Source of the DNA: an uncultured Eubacterium sp.
Lineage (GTDB): Bacteria; Bacillota; Clostridia; Oscillospirales; Acutalibacteraceae
NCBI RefSeq assembly: GCF_934561735.1
Contig: NZ_CAKTGT010000007.1
Span: forward strand, 1-64,000
Reading direction: 5' to 3'
Length of the DNA stretch: 64,000 nt
The translations under genes were made by a program, and so were the position numbers. The notes below the pieces were generated by a model. It searched no databases. It was not told where the DNA came from and saw nothing but the letters and a program-made list of their open reading frames with translations. Below, piece after piece: positions 35,024 to 43,655 of this stretch (position 1 is the stretch's first letter; every line of letters starts with the position of its first letter).

Positions 35024-35460
35024 TGAAAGAGATTGTTACTCATAGCTATGAAGAAACGCTTGCTATGGCGAGCGATTATGCCAAAACATTGCCAAAAGGC
35101 AGTGTGATTGGCTTTGTCGGCGGACTCGGTATGGGCAAAACAGCTTTTACAACGGGTTTTGTAAAAGGACTTGGCATCAATGCCGATGTGTCCTCACCAA
35201 CCTTTGCCATATGTAATGATTATATCGGCAAAAATGCAAGGGTTTATCACTTTGATATGTATAGGGTTGAAAGCTGGGATGACCTTTATTCCACAGGCTT
35301 TTTCGATTACCTCGAAACGGATGCCTATATCCTTGCCGAGTGGAGCGAAAATATTTTTGGTGCTCTGCCCGATGATGCCGTTATTATAGAAATAGAAAAA
35401 ATTGATGAAAATACCCGTAGGTTTATTTTCAAATCAAAATCAGATTATATCGAGGATTGA
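35023..35460 (+). CDS. tsaE: tRNA t6A biosynthesis ATPase TsaE
   Basis: 145 residues. Walker A GGLGMGKTAFTTGF, SSPTFAICNDY, HFDMYR and DAYILAEWSENI are TsaE landmarks. ATPase subunit of the TsaBDE complex that makes threonylcarbamoyladenosine at position 37 of ANN-reading tRNAs. Confidence 0.93.
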   Translation: MKEIVTHSYEETLAMASDYAKTLPKGSVIGFVGGLGMGKTAFTTGFVKGLGINADVSSPTFAICNDYIGKNARVYHFDMYRVESWDDLYSTGFFDYLETDAYILAEWSENIFGALPDDAVIIEIEKIDENTRRFIFKSKSDYIED

Positions 35461-35461
35461 T

Positions 35462-36133
35462 ATGCTTTTATCAATGGATTCAAGTGCCGTCACAGCTTCC
35501 GTTGCTTTGACTGACGGCGATGAAATTATAAAAAGTGAATTTGTAAATTCGGGGCTCACTCATAGCGAAACATTGCTTCCTATGATTACAAGAGTTATGG
35601 ACGGTTATAAATACAGCGAACTTGACGGAATTGCAATTACAGCAGGTCCGGGTTCGTTTACAGGTGTTCGTATCGGCGTCGCAACCGTCAAAGGCCTTGC
35701 GTTTAATGATGATATTCCGTGTTATTCCGTTTCAACATTGGAGGCAATAGCGTATAATTTTGTTGATGAAAATGCTGTTGTTTGTGCTGTTATGGATGCA
35801 AGAAGGATGCAGTTCTATAATGCTTTGTTCAGAGTTCAAAACGGTAAGGTTGAGCGTCTTTGTGATGATAGGGCAATTTCTATCGAAGATTTACGAAACG
35901 AGCTTAAACAGTACGATAAGGTTATTATCGCCGGTGACGGAGCAAATCTCTGCTTCCGAAATATCGAACTTGAGAATTGCTCTCTTGCCGATGATGACAG
36001 AATTTATCAAAATGCCATAGGCGTTGCCAAGGCGGCAAAAAATAAAAATGCAATCTCTCCAAAGGCACTTATGCCTGTTTATTTAAGACAGAGCCAAGCC
36101 GAAAGAGAATTGAAATTAAAATTAAAAAGATAA
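35462..36133 (+). CDS. tsaB: tRNA t6A biosynthesis protein TsaB
   Basis: 223 residues from 35462 (GAGG just upstream, 1 base after tsaE). MLLSMDSSAVTASVALTDG, GLTHSETLLPMI and AITAGPGSFTGVRIGVATVKGLA are the TsaB signatures. An inactive ASKHA-fold paralogue that scaffolds TsaD. Here a RimI-TsaD gene pair does not follow; RpiB does. Confidence 0.93.
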   Translation: MLLSMDSSAVTASVALTDGDEIIKSEFVNSGLTHSETLLPMITRVMDGYKYSELDGIAITAGPGSFTGVRIGVATVKGLAFNDDIPCYSVSTLEAIAYNFVDENAVVCAVMDARRMQFYNALFRVQNGKVERLCDDRAISIEDLRNELKQYDKVIIAGDGANLCFRNIELENCSLADDDRIYQNAIGVAKAAKNKNAISPKALMPVYLRQSQAERELKLKLKR

Positions 36134-36144
36134 GGAGAATAATT

Positions 36145-36597
36145 ATGACAATAGTTTTAGGTTCGGACCACGCAGGTTTTCCTCTTAAAGAGGCTGTTCG
36201 TGCTCATTTTGAAGAAAAGGGGATTGACTATATCGATGTGGGTTGTTATTCTCCGGAAAGATTTGATTATGCCGTTTCGGCTCAAATCGCATGTGATAAG
36301 GTGTCTGCTGGTGAAGCCGATATGGCAATTCTTTGTTGCGGCACGGGTGTTGGCATTTCTATGGCGGCAAATAAGGTAAAGGGTATCAGAGCTTGCTGTT
36401 GCAGCGATTATTTCAGTGCAAAGTTCACTCGACTTCACAACGATGCAAACTGCCTTTGCATGGGTGCCCGTGTAATCGGTGAGGGCACAGCACTTGAACT
36501 CGTTGATGTGTTTATCAACACAAAGTTTGAGGGCGGCCGCCATCAAACAAGAATTGACCAAATTACAGCTATCGAAAACGGCGAAAAATTATATTAA
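36145..36597 (+). CDS. rpiB: ribose-5-phosphate isomerase B
   Basis: 150 residues. GSDHAGFPLKEAV, catalytic LCCGTGVGISMAANK with the active Cys, and HNDANCLCMGARVIG. Interconverts ribose 5-phosphate and ribulose 5-phosphate; alternatively an allose/galactose-6-phosphate isomerase. RBS AAGGAG. Confidence 0.92.
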   Translation: MTIVLGSDHAGFPLKEAVRAHFEEKGIDYIDVGCYSPERFDYAVSAQIACDKVSAGEADMAILCCGTGVGISMAANKVKGIRACCCSDYFSAKFTRLHNDANCLCMGARVIGEGTALELVDVFINTKFEGGRHQTRIDQITAIENGEKLY

Positions 36598-36610
36598 TTC
36601 AAACCTTTTT

Positions 36611-36717
36611 AGGCTCCTCTTATGTAAGGTGATTCCCCCGTTAATCGGGGGAAATGTCTGCAACGCAGACAAAAGGGGGCGTCTACGCAGTAAAGCTGTC
36701 GTACTTTATGACGACTG
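36611..36717 (+). repeat. intergenic GGCTCC-type repeat with nested hairpins
   Basis: AGGCTCCTCTTATG... starts the block, followed by a perfect hairpin TTCCCCCG-TTAAT-CGGGGGAA, GTCTGC-AAC-GCAGAC, and GTCGTACTTTATGACGAC, then TGAG. The final segment matches the GCTGTCGTC...GACGA-TG part of the element at 12857-12908. Probably a non-coding MITE-like repeat. Confidence 0.6.
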
Positions 36718-36760
36718 AGAAAATAAAAGGAATAACCTTCGGCATTTCGTTATAAAAAAC

Positions 36761-36791
36761 AACCCCGTAGCTTCATTGAAACTACGGGGTT
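36761..36791 (+). terminator. bidirectional terminator between rpiB and the lipoprotein gene
   Basis: AACCCCGTAG/CTACGGGGTT, a perfect 10-bp stem with an internal TTC/GAA extension. It has A's on the left and T's on the right, so it can end transcription in both directions. Confidence 0.85.
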
Positions 36792-36806
36792 TTATGTTTG
36801 TTTAGT

Positions 36807-37769
36807 TTATGACCATCTCATCGCTTTGATACTGAAACCGAGCGAGCTGTCAAGCCTGTTCTTTTGAATGACAGCCACAACGCTTGATTTGTCGCAACCC
36901 GAAACACTTGCGGTAATTTTATAGTAGTTGTTGTTATTCTTTTGAGAATATTCTTCAACCTTTGTAATGCTTACTTTTTGCTTTTCGTTTTCCGCACCCG
37001 GAATGGTGAAAGTATCGTTTTCGGAATTGTATGTAATTGAACTGTTGCTTCCGCATTCGTTTTTGAAGTTAACAACAGTTTGTCCAAAGTATTTAAAAAG
37101 TCCGAGAACTATTGTACCAGATGCGTATGTCTTTGTGTTGAGGTTTTCTCTTTGAGCCATCCACACAGCAGCGTGTTTTGCTGCTTCAAGCGGAACACCG
37201 CTTGAGTTTTCGTAGTTTGAAGAGTAGATACCTGGAACATCAAGCATAGCTTCAATAACTTTTATTTCGTCTTCGGTAAAAGAGGCACTTTTTGTGCTGT
37301 CGTCAATTTTTGGCACTATGTCTTTGGATGGGTCAACCGTTGTGATTTCCGTTGTTGATTCTTCAGGAAGAGTAACGATTGTGGTTTTGTTTGAACCGCC
37401 CGAATTGTTTGAATTGTTTGAATTGTTTTTCTTTGTTGTGGTTGCTACCGTAACCGGATTCTTATGCTTGTCGGTAACAATTTCGCCGTTGTCGTCAACT
37501 TTAACGGTTATTTTGTTGCCCTTTTTATCGGTCGTTTCCTTGTACATTACCTGAGTTGTTACAGGTTTTCCGTCTTTGTCCGTAACCGTTTCTCCGTTTT
37601 TGTCGGTTACAACTTCTTCTGCAATTTCAAAGCTGTCCTGGTTGTTTATCAATCCGTCAACCGCTGTGGTTGCAGCTGTTTTTTCGTCATTTTTGGATTT
37701 TGAGCAACCTATCATTGCAACAGAAACCGCTATTGTAGTCGCAAGAACTACCGCTATTGCTTTTCTCAT
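36807..37769 (-). CDS. lipoprotein with charged TDKxG repeats and a C-terminal domain
   Basis: 320 residues. The signal peptide ends AMIGC (lipobox). Residues about 50-115 are repeats of the type VTDKNGE/VTDKDGK, then Asn/Ser linker NNSNNSNNSGGSN, then a Thr-rich stretch and a globular C-terminal region (about 165-320) with DVPGIYSSNYENSSGVPLEAA. Family not recognised. The repeat and linker suggest a surface-exposed stalk and domain. Own promoter at 37801-37829. Confidence 0.7.
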   Translation of the reverse strand: MRKAIAVVLATTIAVSVAMIGCSKSKNDEKTAATTAVDGLINNQDSFEIAEEVVTDKNGETVTDKDGKPVTTQVMYKETTDKKGNKITVKVDDNGEIVTDKHKNPVTVATTTKKNNSNNSNNSGGSNKTTIVTLPEESTTEITTVDPSKDIVPKIDDSTKSASFTEDEIKVIEAMLDVPGIYSSNYENSSGVPLEAAKHAAVWMAQRENLNTKTYASGTIVLGLFKYFGQTVVNFKNECGSNSSITYNSENDTFTIPGAENEKQKVSITKVEEYSQKNNNNYYKITASVSGCDKSSVVAVIQKNRLDSSLGFSIKAMRWS

Positions 37770-37800
37770 TTAAACACCTCTTGTGTAATTGTTTAGTTAA

Positions 37801-37829
37801 ATTATAATTAATTTGCTCATTTTTGTAAA
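37801..37829 (-). promoter_or_regulatory. promoter of the lipoprotein gene
   Basis: On the minus strand TTTACA (37829-37824) and TATAAT (37806-37801), 17-base spacer. Confidence 0.6.
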
Positions 37830-37949
37830 TACCTCTCAATGAATTCAAAACAAATATTTATAATTTGGTAATAATGTTTACGATTAATTCACAACTTAAT
37901 AATTTTGTTTGGTATAATATGTAATACAAACAAAAAGGAGGCGATAAAT

Positions 37950-38477
37950 TTGAAAAATTCAAAGGTTATAGCATATTCCGGTGTAGCAACGGCTCTGTCG
38001 GTTGTTATGCTCTTTTTAGGCTCGATTGTTTGGGTGCTCGGTTACACTATGCCTCTTGTTGCAAGCCTTATTATGATTGTGCTTTTGGAGTCGGTTTCAA
38101 AAAAGAGTGCATTGCTTACTTTTGTGTCAACTTCCGTTATTTCTTTTATTCTTCTGAATGATAAAGAATGTGTGCTCCTTTATGTATTGTTTTTTGGCTA
38201 TTATCCATTAATCAGAGATAAACTTAATGATATAAAACCAAAACTTATGTCGTATCTTCTAAAATTCGTTAGTTTTAACGCCGCAATGGTTCTCACTCAA
38301 ATTTTATGCGTTTATGTATTCGGCATACCGTTTGATGATATGCTCGGTAAGTGGGGGATTGTTGTATTTGCACTTTGCCTAAATCTTGTTTTTATTGTCT
38401 TTGACAAGCTGTATACTTTACTCCTTAGACTGTATAGAATTAAGTTAAAGAAAAAAGTTGAAAAATATATAAAATAA
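37950..38477 (+). CDS. small integral membrane protein, possibly ECF S-component-like
   Basis: 175 residues with a TTG start at 37950, chosen for AAGGAGG 8 bases upstream. About five to six helices and a basic C-terminal tail (RLYRIKLKKKVEKYIK). The start VIAYSGVATALSVVMLFLGSI resembles substrate-binding (S) subunits of ECF transporters, but the match is weak. A -10 TATAAT is at 37913-37918. Confidence 0.6.
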   Translation: MKNSKVIAYSGVATALSVVMLFLGSIVWVLGYTMPLVASLIMIVLLESVSKKSALLTFVSTSVISFILLNDKECVLLYVLFFGYYPLIRDKLNDIKPKLMSYLLKFVSFNAAMVLTQILCVYVFGIPFDDMLGKWGIVVFALCLNLVFIVFDKLYTLLLRLYRIKLKKKVEKYIK

Positions 38478-38546
38478 TCAAATATTTTGTTGAATTATAA
38501 GTAATGATTTTGTATAATAAACTATATATTATTTAGGGGATAGTTT

Positions 38547-40121
38547 ATGATGAATTATACACTTAACGGTACGGAGTCTTTGGGTATAGAATTCGGTTCA
38601 ACCCGAATAAAAGCTGTGCTTATTGACAAGGATTTTAACCCTATCGCTTCAGGCTCCCATACTTGGGAAAATCAGCTTGTAAACGGCATTTGGACCTACA
38701 GCCTTGATGATGTTTGGTCAGGGCTTCAGGATGCTTATAAAGACCTTAATAATGATTGTGAAAGTAAGTTCGGCTCAAAAATCACAAATCTTGCGTCGCT
38801 CGGCTTTTCCGCTATGATGCACGGCTATCTTCCGTTTGATAAAGACGGCAATCAGCTTTGCGAATTCAGAACTTGGCGTAACACGATTACAGGCGAGGCG
38901 GCTAAGGAACTTACGGAGCTTTTTGATTTTAACATTCCGCAAAGATGGAGCATTGCTCATTTGTATCAGGCAATTCTCAACGGTGAGGAGCATACAAAAA
39001 ATATCGCTTTTCTTACAACTCTTGCAGGATATGTTCACTTCAAGCTGTCGGGGCAGAAGGTTGTCGGTGTCGGCGAAGCGTCAGGTATGTTCCCTATAGA
39101 CAGCACCGTTAACGATTATAATTCCCAAATGGCAAAAAAGTTCAATGCTATCCCTAAGGTTAAAGAACTTGGCATTGATATTCTTCAAATTTTGCCAAAG
39201 GTTCTTGTGGCAGGTGAAAATGCCGGTACTCTCACCGAAGACGGTGCAAGACTTCTTGACCCCTCGGGCACTCTTAAATCGGGTGTTCCTATGGCACCTC
39301 CAGAGGGCGATGCCGGAACGGGTATGACCGCTACCAATGCAATAGCTGTTAAAACGGGTAATGTCAGTGCAGGTACTTCGATTTTTTCAATGGTTGTTCT
39401 TGAAAATCAGCTTTCAAAGGTTTATGAAGAAATTGATATGGTAACAACTCCTGTCGGCAAGCCGGTTGCAATGGTGCACTGCAATAACTGTTGCACGGAC
39501 CTTGATTATTGGGTAAATGTTTTCGGTCAGTTTGCTTCTGCCGTCGGAAAGCAAATTTCCAAGCCGGAGCTTTATGACGCTTTGTATGAGGCCGCACTTT
39601 ACGGTGAGCCTGATGCAGGCGGACTTGTTAATATAAATTATTTTTCAGGCGAACCAGTTTCTCACACAGAGGACGGCAGACCGCTTTTTGTAAGAACGCA
39701 GGGTGCAAATTTCAATCTTGCAAACTTTATGCGTTCGCAAATTTATTCAACAATGGCAACCCTCAAAATCGGTATGGAAATTCTTGAAAAAGAAAATGTT
39801 ACTATCGATTGCCTTATGGGTCACGGCGGACTTTTCAAAACTCCGCTCGTCGGTCAAAAACTTATGGCAGGTGCAATGAATTGTCCTGTTGCCGTTATGA
39901 AAACAGCAGGCGAGGGCGGAGCCTGGGGTATGGCTGTCCTTGCAAAATATGTTGTTGACGGTGTTGAACCGCTCGACGAATATCTCAATAACAAAGTGTT
40001 CGTAAACAGCGAATGTAAAACCGTTGCACCCGATGAAAACGATGTAAACGGCTTTAATGAATATATGAAATTATATAAGTCGGCACTCAAAGCAGAAATT
40101 GCCGCTTATGAAAATATTTAA
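38547..40121 (+). CDS. FGGY-family carbohydrate kinase, probably L-ribulokinase
   Basis: 524 residues. N-terminal phosphate/ATP motif GIEFGSTRIKAVLIDKDF, substrate segment GFSAMMHGYLPFD, and C-terminal MGHGGLFKTPLVGQKLMAGAMNCPV and GGAWGMAVLAKY. The FGGY fold includes xylulose, glycerol and ribulose kinases; placement directly before araA and araD argues for L-ribulokinase activity. It is not the classical AraB sequence. RBS AGGGGA; ATG 38547 or 38550. Operon kinase-araA-araD with 11-base and 9-base gaps. Confidence 0.85.
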   Translation: MMNYTLNGTESLGIEFGSTRIKAVLIDKDFNPIASGSHTWENQLVNGIWTYSLDDVWSGLQDAYKDLNNDCESKFGSKITNLASLGFSAMMHGYLPFDKDGNQLCEFRTWRNTITGEAAKELTELFDFNIPQRWSIAHLYQAILNGEEHTKNIAFLTTLAGYVHFKLSGQKVVGVGEASGMFPIDSTVNDYNSQMAKKFNAIPKVKELGIDILQILPKVLVAGENAGTLTEDGARLLDPSGTLKSGVPMAPPEGDAGTGMTATNAIAVKTGNVSAGTSIFSMVVLENQLSKVYEEIDMVTTPVGKPVAMVHCNNCCTDLDYWVNVFGQFASAVGKQISKPELYDALYEAALYGEPDAGGLVNINYFSGEPVSHTEDGRPLFVRTQGANFNLANFMRSQIYSTMATLKIGMEILEKENVTIDCLMGHGGLFKTPLVGQKLMAGAMNCPVAVMKTAGEGGAWGMAVLAKYVVDGVEPLDEYLNNKVFVNSECKTVAPDENDVNGFNEYMKLYKSALKAEIAAYENI

Positions 40122-40132
40122 GGAGAATAACA

Positions 40133-41605
40133 ATGGCATTTAAAGATTATGAATTTTGGTTCGTAGTAGGCACTCAGTTCCTTTACGGCGAAGATATTTT
40201 TGAAACTATCAATTCTCACGCAACAGAAATGGCAGACGAATGGAGCAAAAAACTCCCTTGTAAGGTTGTTGCAAAGCCTTGTGTAAAAACATCAAAAGAA
40301 ATTTTGGATGTTATGCAGGCGGCAAACAATGATGAGCACTGTGCAGGTGTTATCACATGGATGCACACTTTTTCTCCGTCTAAAATGTGGATTGCGGGAT
40401 TTAATGCTCTCAAAAAGCCGTTTCTTCATGTAAATACCCAATATAACCGTGATATTCCGTGGCAGGATATTGATATGGACTTTATGAATCTCAATCAGTC
40501 CGCACACGGTGACAGAGAACACGGCTATATTGCCGCTCGTATGAGATTAAAGCAAAAGGCGGTTGCAGGCTATTGGAAAGATGAAACCGTTCAGGATAAA
40601 ATCGGCACTTGGATGAGAGCCGCAGTCGGTGCTATGGAAAGCCGAAAACTTCGTGTTCTTCGTATTTCAGACAATATGCGTAATGTAGCAGTAACCGACG
40701 GCGATAAGATTGAAGCACAGATTAAACTCGGTTGGCAGGTTGACCACTACGGCGTGGGTGATATTATTAAACTCGTTAATGCCGTTACCGACGATGAAAT
40801 CGACGCTCAAATGGCTGAATATGAAAAGAATTATATTATGGATACCGACAATATTGATGCCGTAAGGTATCAGGCAAGGGAAGAAGTTGCAATCAAAAAG
40901 TTCCTTGAAAAAGAGGGCTTTGGTGCATTCCATACAAACTTTGAAGATTTACAGGAGCTTCGTCAGCTTCCGGGTCTTGCCGCTCAGGACCTTATGCGTC
41001 AGGGCTACGGCTTCGGTGCAGAGGGCGACTGGAAAGTTGCCGCTATGACCCGTGTTATGAAACTTATGGCAGAGGGTATGCAGGGCGGTACAGCCTTTAT
41101 GGAAGATTATACATATCATTTTGAGCCAGGCAACGAGATGCTCCTTGGTTCACATATGCTTGAGGTTTGCCCAACCGTTGCGGCAGAAAAAGCAAAAATT
41201 CAGGTTCACCCTCTCGGTATAGGCGACAGAGAAGACCCTGCCCGTTTGGTATTCAAGGCTCAAACAGGCAATGCGATTGTTGTCACTCTTGTTGATATGG
41301 GCGACAGACTTCGTATGATTGTCAATGATGTTGAATGTAAGGAACAGGTAAACGATATGCCAAAACTTCCTGTTGCAGGTGTTTTGTGGAAGCCGCTCCC
41401 TTGCCTTCAAACTTCGGCAGAAGCATGGATGTATGCCGGCGGTGCACATCACAGCGTACTTTCGTATTCACTTAATGCAGAACATATGCGTGATTTTGCC
41501 GAAATTATGGGTATTGAGTTTATACATATCAATAAGGACACAGAGATTAACGAATTCAGAAAAGAATTGTTTTATAACGATGTTGCATACAAACTCGGTA
41601 TGTAA
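40133..41605 (+). CDS. araA: L-arabinose isomerase
   Basis: 490 residues, the family length. FWFVVGTQFLYGEDIF, TWMHTFSPSKMWIAG, FGAEGDWKVAAMTRVMKLM and AFMEDYTYHFE (metal-binding Glu and His) are characteristic. Converts L-arabinose to L-ribulose, step one of the arabinose pathway. RBS AAGGAG. No AraR/AraC gene is adjacent. Confidence 0.97.
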   Translation: MAFKDYEFWFVVGTQFLYGEDIFETINSHATEMADEWSKKLPCKVVAKPCVKTSKEILDVMQAANNDEHCAGVITWMHTFSPSKMWIAGFNALKKPFLHVNTQYNRDIPWQDIDMDFMNLNQSAHGDREHGYIAARMRLKQKAVAGYWKDETVQDKIGTWMRAAVGAMESRKLRVLRISDNMRNVAVTDGDKIEAQIKLGWQVDHYGVGDIIKLVNAVTDDEIDAQMAEYEKNYIMDTDNIDAVRYQAREEVAIKKFLEKEGFGAFHTNFEDLQELRQLPGLAAQDLMRQGYGFGAEGDWKVAAMTRVMKLMAEGMQGGTAFMEDYTYHFEPGNEMLLGSHMLEVCPTVAAEKAKIQVHPLGIGDREDPARLVFKAQTGNAIVVTLVDMGDRLRMIVNDVECKEQVNDMPKLPVAGVLWKPLPCLQTSAEAWMYAGGAHHSVLSYSLNAEHMRDFAEIMGIEFIHINKDTEINEFRKELFYNDVAYKLGM

Positions 41606-41614
41606 GGAGTAAAA

Positions 41615-42328
41615 ATGTTAGAAGCGTTAAAAAAAGAAGTATTTGAACAAAATTTAAAACTTGTTGAGTACGGTTTGGTTGTGCTTACTTGGGGTAATGT
41701 ATCGGCTATTGACCGTGAAAGCGGACTTTTTGTAATAAAGCCGTCGGGTGTGCCATATAGTAAAATGACTGCCGATGATATGGTTGTTATGGACCTTGAG
41801 GGTAATAAGGTTGAGGGTAAACTCAATCCGTCTTCCGATACGCCTACTCATATGGAACTATACAGAAATTTTAAAGATATAGGCGGCGTTGTTCATACTC
41901 ATTCGTCTTGGGGATGCTCATGGGCACAGGCAGGCAGAGATGTTCCGGCTTACGGCACAACTCATGCCGATTTTGCCAACGGTGCCGTTCCTTGTACAAG
42001 AGGGCTCACCAAGGAAGAGGTTGAGTCGGCATATGAACTTAATACCGGTAAGGTTATAGTTGAAGAATTTGCCAAAAGAGGCATTTCTCCTGAGGAGTGC
42101 CCGGCTGTTCTTATTCATCGTCACGGCCCTTTTACATGGGGCAAAAATGCCGAAAAAGCAGTTGAAAATGCCCTGATTTTGGAGGAAGTATGCAAAATGG
42201 CATACAGAACCGAATCCGTTGCGTCATTAAGCAAGGATTCAAATATCGGAATAGAAGATTATCTCCTTGACAAGCATTATGAGCGTAAGCACGGCAAAAA
42301 CGCTTATTACGGTCAGGGAAATAAATAG
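41615..42328 (+). CDS. araD: L-ribulose-5-phosphate 4-epimerase
   Basis: 237 residues, class II aldolase/epimerase fold. LTWGNVSAIDRESGLFVIKPSGVPY (phosphate binding), zinc ligands in VVHTHSSW and LIHRHGPFTWG. Yields D-xylulose 5-phosphate for the pentose pathway. RBS AAGGAG. Confidence 0.96.
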   Translation: MLEALKKEVFEQNLKLVEYGLVVLTWGNVSAIDRESGLFVIKPSGVPYSKMTADDMVVMDLEGNKVEGKLNPSSDTPTHMELYRNFKDIGGVVHTHSSWGCSWAQAGRDVPAYGTTHADFANGAVPCTRGLTKEEVESAYELNTGKVIVEEFAKRGISPEECPAVLIHRHGPFTWGKNAEKAVENALILEEVCKMAYRTESVASLSKDSNIGIEDYLLDKHYERKHGKNAYYGQGNK

Positions 42329-42342
42329 GAGGACAATATATA

Positions 42343-43578
42343 ATGAAAAAAACAAGCAAACTTTTTGCGATTCTTTTATCGTTCGTTTTGCTCATCACTT
42401 CAGCAATGCCTGTGTATGCAGATGAAGTTGCAACAAATGATTTGGCAAATGCCGTTGTCACTTTTACCGGAGCAAAAACAAGCTATGAAGCAACCGGAGA
42501 ACCGATTGAACCGAGTTATACCGTAACTCTTAACGGAATTCTTCTTACAAAAGATATTGATTATATCGATGAATTTTTCAATAATGTAGATGCAGGAACT
42601 GCAAAGCTTGTAATTACTGCTGTTGACGGTTCTGCTTATCAAGGTACAAAATCGGTTAATTTTACAATTACTGCAAAACCGGAAGAAACTACAACCGTTA
42701 AACCGGTAAAGCCGATAAAGCCTGTTACTGCACCTAATGCTGTAAAATTAAAGGCTTGCTACGGTGCAAAAAACAGAAAAAAACTTGTTGTTGAGTGGAG
42801 CAAAGTTTCGTGCGACGCTTATCAAATTATGTACTCCAAAGACAGTGCGTTTAAATCCGGTGTTAAGTATGTTTTGGTAAAAGGCAAGGATAATATTTCC
42901 AAAACCGTAAATGTTGCAAATAATAGTAAAAAGTATTATGTTCGTGTAAGAGCGTTAAAATATGATGCAAACAACAAGCCTGTATTCGGTGCTTGGTCAA
43001 ATAAGCTCAACAGTGCATTTACAAGAACTTATTCAAAGTATTCTTCAAAGTATGTAAATAATAAGGACAGAACCACAAATCTCAAAATTGCATCAAAGGC
43101 AATAGACGGTACGGTCCTTGCACCGGGTGAAACTTTTTCATTCAATGATGTTGTAGGCAAAAGAACGGCAGGCAAAGGTTATAAAAAGGCTCATGTTTTC
43201 AACGGTCCAAACGCAATGTCAATGGGTATCGGCGGCGGTGTATGCCAAGTAGCTTCTACCGTTTTCAATACCGTTTTGCTTTCCAACCTCAAGATTGTCG
43301 AAAGACATCAGCACTCTCAAAGAGTATCATATGTTCCTCTCGGCAGGGACGCAGCTATTTATTGGCCTACTCAGGATTTGCAGTTTAAGAATAATACAAA
43401 CTATCCTATAAAGATAAAGATGACTGTTAAAAACGGCGTTATCTCATGTACATTCCTTACAAGTCAAAATGTTAAACCTAAAAAGGTTAAGGTTACCGTT
43501 AAACGAAGCGGTAAAAACTTTACTATGAAACGCTATGCAGGCGGTAAGTGCAATTACACAACAAAGTCATATTATTAA
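42343..43578 (+). CDS. secreted VanW-domain protein with Ig-like and Fn3-like regions
   Basis: 411 residues. A signal peptide ends near AMPVYA-D. Residues about 35-110 form an Ig-like beta domain (VTFTGAKTSYEATGEPIEPSYTV). A Thr/Pro/Lys linker, then a fibronectin-III-like segment (about 125-225; VKLKACYGAKNRKKLVVEWSKVSCDAYQIMYS). VanW proper (about 235-375): APGETFSFNDVVGKRTAGKGY and GIGGGVCQVASTVFNTVLL. VanW proteins are widespread in Clostridia as wall-associated proteins; the name does not imply vancomycin resistance. RBS AGGAGG, 14 bases after araD. Confidence 0.88.
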   Translation: MKKTSKLFAILLSFVLLITSAMPVYADEVATNDLANAVVTFTGAKTSYEATGEPIEPSYTVTLNGILLTKDIDYIDEFFNNVDAGTAKLVITAVDGSAYQGTKSVNFTITAKPEETTTVKPVKPIKPVTAPNAVKLKACYGAKNRKKLVVEWSKVSCDAYQIMYSKDSAFKSGVKYVLVKGKDNISKTVNVANNSKKYYVRVRALKYDANNKPVFGAWSNKLNSAFTRTYSKYSSKYVNNKDRTTNLKIASKAIDGTVLAPGETFSFNDVVGKRTAGKGYKKAHVFNGPNAMSMGIGGGVCQVASTVFNTVLLSNLKIVERHQHSQRVSYVPLGRDAAIYWPTQDLQFKNNTNYPIKIKMTVKNGVISCTFLTSQNVKPKKVKVTVKRSGKNFTMKRYAGGKCNYTTKSYY

Positions 43579-43594
43579 TACTGTCCAAAAAATG

Positions 43595-43630
43595 ACACCT
43601 GCCATTGAATTTTGGCAGGTGTTGTGTTAT
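43595..43630 (+). terminator. terminator-like hairpin after the VanW gene
   Basis: A perfect 10-bp stem ACACCTGCCA/TGGCAGGTGT with an 8-base loop; the tail TGTGTTATT is weak. Confidence 0.6.
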
Positions 43631-43655
43631 TCTATATTAAAAAAGAGGTGACTAT

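Noticed and set aside
42343..43578. Vancomycin resistance gene (VanW)
   Set aside because: VanW-domain proteins are common in Clostridia; no vanHAX or van regulatory genes are nearby.
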